DNA of 64,000 nucleotides from Candidatus Bipolaricaulota bacterium (lineage in GTDB: Bacteria > Bipolaricaulota > Bipolaricaulia > UBA7950 > UBA9294). Below, piece by piece: positions 51,403 to 59,898 of this stretch. The position numbers and the translations under genes are program-made. A model generated the notes under the pieces. It worked only from the letters and a program-made list of their open reading frames with translations, did not search any database and was not told where the DNA came from. Within the stretch, counting starts at the first letter, position 1; each line of letters begins with the position of its first letter. The stretch covers positions 1-64,000 of the forward strand of contig JANQEA010000035.1 of assembly GCA_028278555.1 (NCBI GenBank), read 5' to 3'.

Positions 51403-51430
51403 ACGCGGCGCGCGAATTCGCGCGCCGCGT
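51403..51430 (+). terminator. Perfect 28-bp palindromic terminator
   Basis: The sequence 51403-51430 is self-complementary (arms of 14, GC-rich, centred on GAATTC) and is followed on the plus strand by TACGTTTTCGTT. It probably terminates the plsC-transporter operon and may also stop the converging cold-shock transcript. Confidence 0.75.
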
Positions 51431-51456
51431 TACGTTTTCGTTATGAGATCACTCCG

Positions 51457-51666
51457 CTACAGCGCCACGACGTCGAGCGCCTGGGGACCCTTCTGGCCCT
51501 CGCCCAGGGTGAACTCGACCTGCTGGCCGTCCTGCAGCGACTTGAAGCCTTCACCACGAATCGAGCTGAAGTGCACGAAAACATCTTCGCCACCCTCGCG
51601 CTCGATGAAGCCGAAGCCCTTGTCATCGTTGAACCACTTGACGGTACCGGTCATCCGTTCGGACAT
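51457..51666 (-). CDS. cspA: Cold-shock protein, CspA family
   Basis: The 69-residue protein is a single OB-fold with RNP1 [14 protein letters not shown] and RNP2 VFVHFSSI, preceded by [10 protein letters not shown]. It binds single-stranded RNA and DNA as a chaperone. AGGAGG lies eight bases before the ATG at 51666; an in-frame ATG four codons later is an alternative. A promoter at 51778-51806 gives a leader of about 105 bases, as usual for cold-shock mRNAs. Confidence 0.95.
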   Translation of the reverse strand: MSERMTGTVKWFNDDKGFGFIEREGGEDVFVHFSSIRGEGFKSLQDGQQVEFTLGEGQKGPQALDVVAL

Positions 51667-51777
51667 GTGAAAACCCTCCTCCATGCTGGGAGCCTTAGCG
51701 AAGCAGAACGATCTCTTGGATTTCAGGAATGATCCGGACTCCGAGAAGGCGACTGCACAACTACCAACATTGACGGA

Positions 51778-51806
51778 AGTGTATCGGACCGGTCCGTCGA
51801 GCGCAA
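51778..51806 (-). promoter_or_regulatory. Promoter of cspA, with palindromic spacer
   Basis: Minus strand: -35 TTGCGC (51806-51801), 17 bases, -10 TACACT (51783-51778). The spacer contains CGGACCGGTCCG, a perfect 12-bp palindrome (51785-51796). Start would be near 51771. Confidence 0.6.
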
Positions 51807-51856
51807 CGGCATCTACCTCGAGAAGAAAGATGCGATCCGTGGCGGGATCACTCCCT

Positions 51857-52102
51857 TCATCCGTCGTCGTCGCAGATCTCGCCTTCGTCGACGCGCCACC
51901 CGCCATCGACGGTCCGGAACTTCCCCCGTGCGACGAGGAAGTCAATCAGCTCATCGGCCGTCATCCCGTCCGCCGCACACGTGTGGAACCGCGCGTCGGC
52001 CCCGAACCGTTCGGCGATCGATTCGAGGAGCCCTTCCCGCGTCTGGGAACGGTCGGTCGCGATCATCATCCGCAAGACCTCGTGGCCGTGAATGCTCTCC
52101 AA
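51857..52102 (-). CDS. yecH: YecH-family protein (DUF2492)
   Basis: The 81-residue protein matches YecH throughout: [31 protein letters not shown] and [12 protein letters not shown], with conserved His and Cys residues suggesting metal binding; the function is unknown. TTG is the start, with AAAGGA upstream. The C-terminal cysteine in EGEICDDDG is also conserved. It runs toward cspA but ends before the cspA promoter. Confidence 0.85.
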   Translation of the reverse strand: MESIHGHEVLRMMIATDRSQTREGLLESIAERFGADARFHTCAADGMTADELIDFLVARGKFRTVDGGWRVDEGEICDDDG

Positions 52103-52287
52103 CGGTCTTCCTTTCGCTATCCGAAATGAGTGCAGGCGAGGTGCTCTGCCCGAGAAGACTGCAAAGGAGTCAGCTCAGAACCCCGCCTGCGAATAGCCAC
52201 CAGAACAGTCCACACTGCTCTGCGAAGTCACTCTACTGCGAGTCCTTCCCGATTACAAGAGTCGACGGTCGATCCCATGGGTGAAGC

Positions 52288-52587
52288 TCAGCCCCGTGGG
52301 CTCTGCGTCGGACGAATCGTGTGCCACGCTCGATTCCCACAGGCGCAGTCGAGGCAGACCGGCCCGGTACTCAGGAAGACAGCTCCGGATTCCGGATCTC
52401 GGAGGAAGACCGCCGGTTCCGCCGGCTCGTCGCAGAGACGACACCGCTCCTCTGCGACACCGGAGAGCCGAGCGTAGCGCAGCGAGAATGGGAAGTCGTC
52501 GAACTCGACAACTTCCCACATTCGCACCGCCGGATGGTAGACGATCTCCCATCGGTCTCCGTCCGGACCCCACAGGTATCTTTCCAT
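52288..52587 (-). CDS. Small protein with CxxC zinc-ribbon-like motifs
   Basis: The 99-residue protein has two cysteine pairs, ERCRLCDEPAE and GPVCLDCACG, as in small zinc ribbons. The N-terminal part (LWGPDGDRWEIVYHPAVRMW) is not recognised. GGAGG precedes the ATG at 52587. It follows the flavodoxin-like gene by 35 bases in the same direction. The 185 bases between yecH and this gene hold nothing I can identify. Confidence 0.6.
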   Translation of the reverse strand: MERYLWGPDGDRWEIVYHPAVRMWEVVEFDDFPFSLRYARLSGVAEERCRLCDEPAEPAVFLRDPESGAVFLSTGPVCLDCACGNRAWHTIRPTQSPRG

Positions 52588-52622
52588 GCACCCGCCTCCG
52601 TGTCTCGCTTCCGTTTCCCGGC

Positions 52623-53204
52623 CTACGGCAGATCGATCGACGAGCCGGCACGCCGAGCAATCTCGATCGGATCGGTGACGCCGTCGAAGGCCTCGTTCGG
52701 CGCCGACTGCCACAACTCGAGGATGCTGAGGACCGACCCGTTTGCGTCGTGGATCAACGCTTCCAGCTGCATGGAAGAGACCCTCGAGTCCGTGCCCGCA
52801 GTGACGACCAGCTCGACCGGAAGTCCTCCGAGATCCCCGAGGAACCCAACGTACTCTGCAATCGAACGCGCCGGTTCGTTGAAGTACGTCGGCGTGACGA
52901 GGACAAGGAGATCGAACACCGCGAGGTCGGTCGGCGCAACCGGCGACGCCGTCGTGACATCGCACCGCCATCCCGTCTCAGCCAGCCCTCCGGCGAACGC
53001 GTAGGTCACATCTCGGTTGAACGTCGTCACGCCCGGATGATAGACGACCAACGCGCTTCCGGCTGCTCCCGTCGGGTTGATCCGCACAATCCCGCTTTCC
53101 ACTGAGATGACCGACTGCTCCACCATCGATACGGTCGACCCCATCATGAAGAACCCGAGGATCAACCCGATCATCAACCATCCGATCGCTTTCGTTGAGA
53201 CCAT
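52623..53204 (-). CDS. Membrane-anchored flavodoxin-like protein
   Basis: The 193-residue protein starts with a signal anchor (AIGWLMIGLILGFFMMGSTV), then a flavodoxin-like alpha/beta domain: ALVVYHPGVTTFNRDVTYAF has the first strand and loop, TDLAVFDLLVLVTPTYFNEP the third strand and P-T-Y-F loop. Flavin binding is possible but the loop is not the standard T-x-T-G-x-T. GGGAGGG precedes the ATG at 53204. The upstream part of the open frame is not used. Confidence 0.65.
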   Translation of the reverse strand: MVSTKAIGWLMIGLILGFFMMGSTVSMVEQSVISVESGIVRINPTGAAGSALVVYHPGVTTFNRDVTYAFAGGLAETGWRCDVTTASPVAPTDLAVFDLLVLVTPTYFNEPARSIAEYVGFLGDLGGLPVELVVTAGTDSRVSSMQLEALIHDANGSVLSILELWQSAPNEAFDGVTDPIEIARRAGSSIDLP

Positions 53205-53277
53205 CGGCAGCCCTCCCCGTGTCTTGCTCCGCGCCGCCCAATCTACCCCGGACGGTGGCCCAGGACAACCGATCAAC

Positions 53278-53306
53278 GTGACCCAAAGCAAGTAGCTATG
53301 TAGAAT
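53278..53306 (+). promoter_or_regulatory. Promoter of the double-GNAT gene
   Basis: GTGACC (53278-53283), 17 bases, TAGAAT (53301-53306), followed by a GGGAG ribosome site and the ATG at 53328. Confidence 0.5.
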
Positions 53307-53327
53307 CCAGAAAACAAGGGAGAACCG

Positions 53328-54335
53328 ATGCAAACACTGCCTTCCGGATACTCGTCCCAGCCGGTCACGCTCGATGATGTTCCCCGGATCACCCAGTTCG
53401 GCAACGCGGACGCTCGCCGCTTCACCGGCCGGGACGTGATGTCCGAGGAACGGATGGAGATCAAGCTCTCCGCACCGAATATGAACCTAGTCGACTCCGC
53501 CCGTCTCATCCTCGACCCGGGTGGATCTCCGGCCGCCGCCGGCCTCGTCTTCCATCGCGACCCGCACGTGACGATTCACGCGTGGGGGCTCGTCGGTGAG
53601 GAACACCGGAAGCTCGGTCTCGGTCGATGGATCCACGACTGGATCCTGAAGCGATCCCAGACTGCGATCGAACGCGCACCGACCGGCGCACGGGTCGTCA
53701 TTCGCCAGCACACCTTCGATGGCGATACCACAGCGGAAGCCTTCCTGGGCAACGCTGGGTATACCCGGACGCGGAACTACTGGCGGATGGCAATCGAACT
53801 GGACACAGCACCGCCGCCGCCCGAATGGCCGACAGAGTTCAACGTCGCCACAGTCGATCCGGAGCGGGATCTCGAAGCGATCGTCCACGCATCGCGTGAC
53901 GCGTTCCAGGATCACTACGGGATGGTCTTCGGTTCGTTCGAAGCGGAGGTCGAGCGAACCCGCCGTTGGATCGAACAGGATCCGAACTTCGATCCGTTGC
54001 TCCAGTTCCTCGTCCGAGCCGGCGATGAGATCGCCGGATTCTGCTTCTGCGCGTCGAACGAAGCCGGTGATGACACGATCGGCTACGTCCAAGCTCTCGG
54101 GGTGAGGCCAGCGTGGCGACGCCGCGGCCTAGGCCGTGCACTCCTCTTCCGCGCGTTCGGCGAGTTCCATCACCGGGGGAAGGCTCGGGCAGTTCTCCAC
54201 GTCGATGCCGAAAGCCTCACCGGTGCGAACCGGCTCTACGAGACCGTCGGCATGCGCGTCGCCGAGCTGACGCACGAGTACGAACTCGAGCTTCGACCGG
54301 GTGCCGATCTGACAATGAAGCCGGCGTCCGGCTAG
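53328..54335 (+). CDS. Tandem-GNAT acetyltransferase (mycothiol synthase-like layout)
   Basis: The 335-residue protein has two GNAT domains. The first (about 10-165) contains GLVGEEHRKLGLGRWIHDW; the second (about 170-320) has ALGVRPAWRRRGLGRALLFR, the acetyl-CoA loop, and LHVDAESLTGANRLYETVGM. The tandem arrangement is like MshD, but such proteins also occur without mycothiol, so the substrate is open. It has its own promoter and is divergent from the flavodoxin-like gene. Confidence 0.88.
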   Translation: MQTLPSGYSSQPVTLDDVPRITQFGNADARRFTGRDVMSEERMEIKLSAPNMNLVDSARLILDPGGSPAAAGLVFHRDPHVTIHAWGLVGEEHRKLGLGRWIHDWILKRSQTAIERAPTGARVVIRQHTFDGDTTAEAFLGNAGYTRTRNYWRMAIELDTAPPPPEWPTEFNVATVDPERDLEAIVHASRDAFQDHYGMVFGSFEAEVERTRRWIEQDPNFDPLLQFLVRAGDEIAGFCFCASNEAGDDTIGYVQALGVRPAWRRRGLGRALLFRAFGEFHHRGKARAVLHVDAESLTGANRLYETVGMRVAELTHEYELELRPGADLTMKPASG

Positions 54336-54398
54336 GCTTTTCGGTCGGAGACCCTCCTCGAAGCCGCGGCTCCGTTCGAACCGTCGGTGCCCCCGCCT

Positions 54399-55214
54399 TC
54401 AGCTCAACTCCTCGAGCCGCTTCGTGATCTCGTCCGAGAGCTTCTCCCCGGGGAGCTCGAACAGATCGACCTCCTCGCCATTGAAGCGGACCCAGGTCCA
54501 GTCGAACGGCGGCACCGCGTACGTGCCCGCGTCTTCGCGCGTGTCGATTCGATGTAGGGTCATCCGAATCCGAGCGCTGAGCGGATGCTCGGAGACCGCC
54601 TCCTGTAGCCGCGTCCCGGAGTCGATGCTGTACGGGCAGCGTGCGCTGAACGTCGCATCGATCGCGAGGAGCCCTTCGGACGAAAGGTCTTGTGGAGCGT
54701 ACGAAGCGGAGACGAGGGTCGGCTCCCGAACCTCGGTCCGATACGGATTCCACATCAGTGCGATCGGGTCGTGCCGGGCGACCTCGCGAAAGCCGAGCCC
54801 CTTGAGAAGCGGAATCGGGAAGTGGGTCGGGATGTCCCAGCCTTGGGTGACAAGCCCCGTGAACCCGCGACGAGTCGCCTCAATGATCCGTTCGATCAGC
54901 TTCCGCTCCTCCGCCAGATGCCCGGGATCCTCGGGATCCGTCCCGGCCCAGTGATAGCACATGAGGACCGCCGCCCCCGGGGCCTCGATCGGAACGGGCG
55001 CGACCTCGGCCGGCATGTACTCAGCGAACCCGTGCGGTCCGTCCTCGTCGAACGCGACGACCCCGCGCATCCCGAGGTCGAACATCCGGAGGCGCCAGTC
55101 GGCCGCCTCCGTGAGATCGCCGCGGAATCGCTTCCCCTGGAGTTCCAGTCCTCCCGGACAGCAAGCGACGTCTGAAAGCCGCTCCGACCTGAGCGGCTCG
55201 TAGTGAACACTCAT
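54399..55214 (-). CDS. GNAT protein with YoaP-like thioredoxin-type C-terminus
   Basis: The 271-residue protein has an N-terminal GNAT-like region (GVVAFDEDGPHGFAEYMP; LIERIIEATRRGFTGLVTQG; LLKGLGFREVARHDPIALMW) and, from about residue 185, a YoaP-like domain with SARCPYSIDSG and VPPFDWTWVRFNGEEVDL. This combination is typical of YoaP-type proteins of unknown function. GGAGGTGAG precedes the ATG at 55214. Assignment rests on motif order, not a search. Confidence 0.7.
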   Translation of the reverse strand: MSVHYEPLRSERLSDVACCPGGLELQGKRFRGDLTEAADWRLRMFDLGMRGVVAFDEDGPHGFAEYMPAEVAPVPIEAPGAAVLMCYHWAGTDPEDPGHLAEERKLIERIIEATRRGFTGLVTQGWDIPTHFPIPLLKGLGFREVARHDPIALMWNPYRTEVREPTLVSASYAPQDLSSEGLLAIDATFSARCPYSIDSGTRLQEAVSEHPLSARIRMTLHRIDTREDAGTYAVPPFDWTWVRFNGEEVDLFELPGEKLSDEITKRLEELS

Positions 55215-55316
55215 GGTCCACTCACCTCCGACGGAAGCCTATCGTCGGCGTACGAAGCTGCCGTGAAGAGCGCGTCAGGGAGGTAGCACCGTCGACCACG
55301 GTGATCCCCCAACCCG

Positions 55317-56624
55317 CTACTCCTCCAACCGAAATGGCGGATAGACATCGGTCATCAACGCCACGTAGGCGAACAGGCGGAACGTCCATCGATTCAACCC
55401 GACCAGGATTCGGAAGATCTCCTGCGGATACTTCCCGGTGAACAGGAGCTTCACGGCAGCGAAGAGCGTCAGGATGAAGACGAGCCCGCATCGCTCGAAC
55501 CCGGCGCCCCCTTGGAAGATCCCGACGACGATGTAGTGGGGGATCGCCAGCAGCCACCACTTCACCAACGCCAGACCGGGAGAGAGTCGCTCCGGATACG
55601 GGACGTCGAGATCGGCCGGATAGTCGCCAGCGCGGAGCGTGAACGGCGGATACTCGTCCGTCCCCAGCGACTGGTAGCTGTAGAACGCGACCCGCCACGA
55701 CCAGCGCATCACGCCGACGTTGTAGTCGAACAGACCCCTCGGGTAGCGGCCGGTGAACAGGATCGCGAACAGCGACAGGACCCACGAGACGGCGAACCCA
55801 CACCAGAGGAACGCCAACACAACGTAGTGCGGAATCAGTAGGAACCACTTGACCAGCCAGAGGGCCGGCGAGAGCGGCACGGTCAGTTCGGCCTTGAATG
55901 TGAGCGGGAAGGTGCCCGGCGACTGTGGCGCGATCTCCGCCTCGTCCGGCGCACTCCGCCGTGCACCTCGCGCGACAAACAGAACCAGCACCAGCCCGAG
56001 CGCAATCAGCACGATCCCGACCACGAGAAGGCCGATCCCAACGGCGAGCAGCCACGGCGCTTCGACACCGACCGTTCCGCTCACGTTGATGCCCCGCGAC
56101 CCGTCGGCGTTCATCACGACGAGCATCCAGTCGCCCGGCTCGATCTCCCAGATCAGGTCCTGCGTCCCGTCCCCCTCAACGCTCGCATGCCAGAACGTCT
56201 GCTCGCTCGGCAACGCCGGAGCGTCCGGGCCGACCCGATCGTCGTACTCGGTCGCCCAGACCCGGTCGTGCCGGTAGTCGTCGAAGTCGACCTCCTCGAT
56301 CGTCGAGTACGAGACGTTGGCGAGATAGGTCTCGAGATCGTCACGCGGCGCGACCCCGAGGAAGACCGGACCTTCGCCCGTCATCCGGACCCGCGCCGTC
56401 GTCGGATGCCGATACCACCAGACCCAATCCCCCTCGAAGACCGCCTCACCGACCACCGCGAACGTGTCCCGTTCGAGCTGGGCCGGGGGCACGGATAGGT
56501 ATCCGTCCTCGTCGGTGAACCCAACGTCGACCCCGACCAGCGCTCCGCCGCCAAAGAGAATCCCGATCCCGACGATCAGGATCAGACTCCCAAGAATCAG
56601 CGATACGACCCTTCCTCCGCTCAT
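55317..56624 (-). CDS. Membrane protein with two DUF4389 units
   Basis: The 435-residue protein has one N-terminal helix, an extracytoplasmic domain (about 35-195), a second helix (LLAVGIGLLVVGIVLIALGL), and two related DUF4389 units: LVKWFLLIPHYVVLAFLWCG and YPRGLFDYNVGVMRWSWRVA in the first, LVKWWLLAIPHYIVVGIFQG and YPQEIFRILVGLNRWTFRLF in the second. The function is unknown. A ribosome site (GGGGGG and GAGGG) precedes the ATG at 56624. Confidence 0.85.
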   Translation of the reverse strand: MSGGRVVSLILGSLILIVGIGILFGGGALVGVDVGFTDEDGYLSVPPAQLERDTFAVVGEAVFEGDWVWWYRHPTTARVRMTGEGPVFLGVAPRDDLETYLANVSYSTIEEVDFDDYRHDRVWATEYDDRVGPDAPALPSEQTFWHASVEGDGTQDLIWEIEPGDWMLVVMNADGSRGINVSGTVGVEAPWLLAVGIGLLVVGIVLIALGLVLVLFVARGARRSAPDEAEIAPQSPGTFPLTFKAELTVPLSPALWLVKWFLLIPHYVVLAFLWCGFAVSWVLSLFAILFTGRYPRGLFDYNVGVMRWSWRVAFYSYQSLGTDEYPPFTLRAGDYPADLDVPYPERLSPGLALVKWWLLAIPHYIVVGIFQGGAGFERCGLVFILTLFAAVKLLFTGKYPQEIFRILVGLNRWTFRLFAYVALMTDVYPPFRLEE

Positions 56625-56708
56625 CCCTCAGCCCCCCTTGTCGTGTGTGACCTTCTCGCCGCTCATTCGGCTCCAGGATTCACGCCGGGTTCGCACGTGT
56701 CAAGTCGT

Positions 56709-57332
56709 CTAGCCCAGCGCCTTCGGGGATCGAACCAGCGGCCAGACGGTGAGGTCGGTTCCGGGAACGGTCGATTCGGCGCCGGTCTCGAAGCCAAGAC
56801 GCTCATAGAACCGCAGAAGATCCGGATCGGTCGTCTCGACGTAGCAGGCGAGTCGCTCGCGATCGAGACGTTCGAGCATCGGCTCGAGCAGACTCGTCGC
56901 GTGACCGCAACGTTGATGCTCCGGATCGACGGCGACGATGCTGAGGAACCAGTGAGGCCCGGAGACTTGCCCCAGGCGAAGCCGGTCGTTGTGTTCTGCA
57001 ACGTGCGTCATCCGGGCGACGGCATCCGAGCCGACGGCCCGATAGAGGCGCGTCCCGCCGGACCGGATCTGCCCCCACAGCAACATCGTTGCCCGCTCGG
57101 AGGGGAGCCAGACTGCAAACCCCTCCAACGCTTCGGAGCTGACGTGGACCTCGCCGTAGAGGAGTCCGTAGCGGAGCCGCATCTCGAACATCGCCGCCGA
57201 GTCGCGGCCCCTCCGAGACGCGTCCGGGAAGAAGTGAACGACGTGCGGCGCGTCTCCGAACGCCCGTGCGCACATCCGCGCTGCTGGCCCGACATCGCGT
57301 CGGTGCAATCGGAGCGGTCCGTCCTCCGCCAT
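56709..57332 (-). CDS. GNAT-family N-acetyltransferase
   Basis: The 207-residue protein has LSIVAVDPEHQRCGHATSLL (acetyl-CoA loop) and CYVETTDPDLLRFYERLGF, plus an N-terminal RDVGPAARMCARAFGDAP. The substrate is unknown. The ATG directly abuts the stop of the ornithine-cyclodeaminase-family gene, so the two are co-transcribed. Confidence 0.88.
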   Translation of the reverse strand: MAEDGPLRLHRRDVGPAARMCARAFGDAPHVVHFFPDASRRGRDSAAMFEMRLRYGLLYGEVHVSSEALEGFAVWLPSERATMLLWGQIRSGGTRLYRAVGSDAVARMTHVAEHNDRLRLGQVSGPHWFLSIVAVDPEHQRCGHATSLLEPMLERLDRERLACYVETTDPDLLRFYERLGFETGAESTVPGTDLTVWPLVRSPKALG

Positions 57333-58310
57333 CTACAGCTCGATCGACGTGCCGATCCCTGCCTCGACCGCCTTGTCGTAGACGAGCTTCGCCGTTGCCA
57401 CGTCCTGGATCGCCAGGCCAACCGACTTGAAGAGCGTGATCTCCTCGGCGCTCTCCCGCCCAGGCTTCCGGCCGAGGATCAGCTCGCCGAGCTCGGCGTG
57501 GATGTGATCGGCGGTGATCGCACCCTCGTCGATCGGAATCATCAGGTCGCCCGCCTCGCTCAGGCAGGCCTCGGCCGAGTCAGCAACGAACTTCGAGCGC
57601 TTCACGATCGTTGTGTCCAGCTCGCGCGCGTTCGGCGTGTGGCTTCCGATTCCGTTGATGTGTGTCCCCGGCCGCACGGCGTTCCCCTCGAATAGCGGGG
57701 TGCTCGCCGAGGTTGCGGCGCAGAGGATGTCCGCCCCCTCGAGGAGCGCTTCGGGCGACTCGACGCCGACGATCTCCAAATCGAGATCGCGGAGCTCGTT
57801 GGCGAATCCTTCGACCACTTCGGGGACGGGGTCGTAGACGAGCGCCTTGCTCAGCTTCCGTGCGACGGCGACCGCTCGGAGCTGCATCCGCGCCTGAACC
57901 CCGGCGCCGAAGATTCCGGCGACCTGTCCGTCGTCCTCGCGGGCGAGGTACTTCGTCGCCACGCCGCTGACCGCGCCGGTCCGCATCGCGGTCAGATACC
58001 CACCGTCCATGATGCAGATGACGTCGCCGGTCTCCGGGTCCTGGAGCAAGACCTTCCCGATCGTCGTCGGCATGCCGTGCTTCGTCGGGTTGTCCTTGTA
58101 GACCGTGACGACCTTGCAGGCGAGCGCGCCGGACTCCTTCAGATAAGCCGGCATGTAGAGCGAGATCCCGCCTGGCGGCTTGATCCCGATCCGAAGCGGC
58201 AGGACCGCCGTGTCGGAGACCAACTCCGCGAACGCCCGCTCGACCGCGCCCATGCAGTCGGCCATGTCGAGCACTTGTGCCACATCGTCTCGTGCCAGCA
58301 GCAGTGTCAT
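57333..58310 (-). CDS. Ornithine cyclodeaminase/alanine dehydrogenase (mu-crystallin) family protein
   Basis: The 325-residue NAD(P)-dependent enzyme has KVVTVYKDNPTKHGMPT, MDGGYLTAMRTGAVSGVATK, the Rossmann loop VAGIFGAGVQARMQL, ATSASTPLFEG, HINGIGSHTPNARELD and FKSVGLAIQD. The family includes ornithine cyclodeaminase and alanine or ketimine reductases; the activity cannot be told apart here. AGGAGGACGA precedes the ATG at 58310. Confidence 0.92.
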   Translation of the reverse strand: MTLLLARDDVAQVLDMADCMGAVERAFAELVSDTAVLPLRIGIKPPGGISLYMPAYLKESGALACKVVTVYKDNPTKHGMPTTIGKVLLQDPETGDVICIMDGGYLTAMRTGAVSGVATKYLAREDDGQVAGIFGAGVQARMQLRAVAVARKLSKALVYDPVPEVVEGFANELRDLDLEIVGVESPEALLEGADILCAATSASTPLFEGNAVRPGTHINGIGSHTPNARELDTTIVKRSKFVADSAEACLSEAGDLMIPIDEGAITADHIHAELGELILGRKPGRESAEEITLFKSVGLAIQDVATAKLVYDKAVEAGIGTSIEL

Positions 58311-58454
58311 TCGTCCTCCTGTCGTGTTCCAATCCGTTCGCCCATTCTCGCCAACGGAGGACGGGCCTGTCCAGCCGGAGACCGTCGGAGACGCTTTCCG
58401 TTCCCGCAGATCCACACCTCCCGCCTGCTATGATGAGCGTCGAGGTGACGTAAG

Positions 58455-59855
58455 ATGGCTCGTTCCGCAACGGCAGTCGGGGCACTCTGCTTGATCGTCC
58501 TTCTCGCCGCCTGCTTCATGATCGGCGGAAGCAGGTGCGGCGACGGGATCTGCGATGAGGTTGAGCGAACCTCGGGGCTCTGCCCGGAGGACTGCGGTCC
58601 GGCGATCGTTGTCATCACGCACATCAATTGCGCCGAAGTGGGGCGTGTCGCCGTGCGCATCGATGTGCCCGCTTCGCCTCGATATGGAGATTCCGCTCCC
58701 GTCGTCGTGGTCGCTTCCACATGGTTCGTCGAGAAGTACAGTCTCAACGAGACCCCCTTCCATCTCGTCTACAACCCGATCGACGTCGGCGCCATCTCCG
58801 TTTCGCACCTCTGGCCGGGGAAGACCGATCCGGAGACGGGCATCGCCAGTGGCGGCGTCTACGACGTCGGCGGACCGCTCTGTCTGGCCGCGCTTCGCGA
58901 CACGATCCGCTTCGCACTCGGGCTGATCCCAGACATCCGCGGCGCCTATCTAGCCGACCTCATCGATGTTGCGCCGCTCTACGACAACGTCGGGATGTTC
59001 GCCTCATCTCACGCCGGGGTCGTCGCGACCAACGTCATGGCGTATCACGGCGAGGCCTTCCCCGAACTGAAGTACTTCGTCGGGCGCGAGAACCCGACGA
59101 TGGCCGAGATGTACCCCTTGGAGATCGGCCACTTCGACGAGGCGCGGAATCCGGTCTACAACCCGTTCTACGATCCAATTGGATACACGCCGACATCGAT
59201 CGCCGTCGACTACTCGACGCTCGACTGGATCCAGAACGCGGCCTTCCCGGAGGGGCGTCCCGTCTTTCGCGTGCCCGTCGGAACCGATTATGTGCTCGAC
59301 GACAAGGGGCCAACGATCGACGGTGTGCGTTGGTTCTCTCCTCCGTTGACGCAGGCGCTCCTCGACAACGGCGTCTTCACGCTCGCAACTTGGCCGACCG
59401 ACGTGGCGACACCGCAGCAGACGGTCGCCTTCTGGCCGTACCGCGTGCCGGTCGGCCACTACGCCGCGATCGGCAACAAGCTCCCGGAACTCCGTGTGCT
59501 GATCCCGTTCGCGTCGAAGGATCACGTGCAGGCGGCTCCGGACAAACCGCACATCCGGCAGGCGTACGACGGGTTCCGCAAGACGGCCGGCCTGTGGACG
59601 AGGCTGAACTGCGATCTTGTCTACGTGCAGTCCGAGATCCACGCAAGCGCCTCGATCGCCGGCGGATTCCCGGACAACGATGCCAACACCGAACCGGCCA
59701 ACTGGCTCACGCAGGCCGAATCGTGGGGGTTCGCCGATCGACTCGCAGGCCAGATGACCGCTCGCACCGTCCCGCTCGCCGGGATCGCCGAGATGGCCGA
59801 CCGCGTCCGCGCCGACGACTGGACACCGAACCTCAACACCGTGCTCGGCCCGTAG
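58455..59855 (+). CDS. Large lipoprotein with alpha/beta-hydrolase-like elbow
   Basis: The 466-residue protein has a lipoprotein signal (LCLIVLLAAC, Cys20), a short cysteine-rich motif (RCGDGICDEVERTSGLCPED followed by C), and a long domain with IDVAPLYDNVGMFASSHAGV, in which S-S-H-A-G resembles a hydrolase nucleophile elbow. The middle has a YNPFYDPIGYTPTS segment. I do not recognise the family; an exported hydrolase is the most likely role. GAGGTG precedes the ATG at 58455. Confidence 0.7.
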   Translation: MARSATAVGALCLIVLLAACFMIGGSRCGDGICDEVERTSGLCPEDCGPAIVVITHINCAEVGRVAVRIDVPASPRYGDSAPVVVVASTWFVEKYSLNETPFHLVYNPIDVGAISVSHLWPGKTDPETGIASGGVYDVGGPLCLAALRDTIRFALGLIPDIRGAYLADLIDVAPLYDNVGMFASSHAGVVATNVMAYHGEAFPELKYFVGRENPTMAEMYPLEIGHFDEARNPVYNPFYDPIGYTPTSIAVDYSTLDWIQNAAFPEGRPVFRVPVGTDYVLDDKGPTIDGVRWFSPPLTQALLDNGVFTLATWPTDVATPQQTVAFWPYRVPVGHYAAIGNKLPELRVLIPFASKDHVQAAPDKPHIRQAYDGFRKTAGLWTRLNCDLVYVQSEIHASASIAGGFPDNDANTEPANWLTQAESWGFADRLAGQMTARTVPLAGIAEMADRVRADDWTPNLNTVLGP

Positions 59856-59898
59856 ATCCCTGCCATCGCCGCGCCCCGCGTTTGATCCCGCCGGGCGC

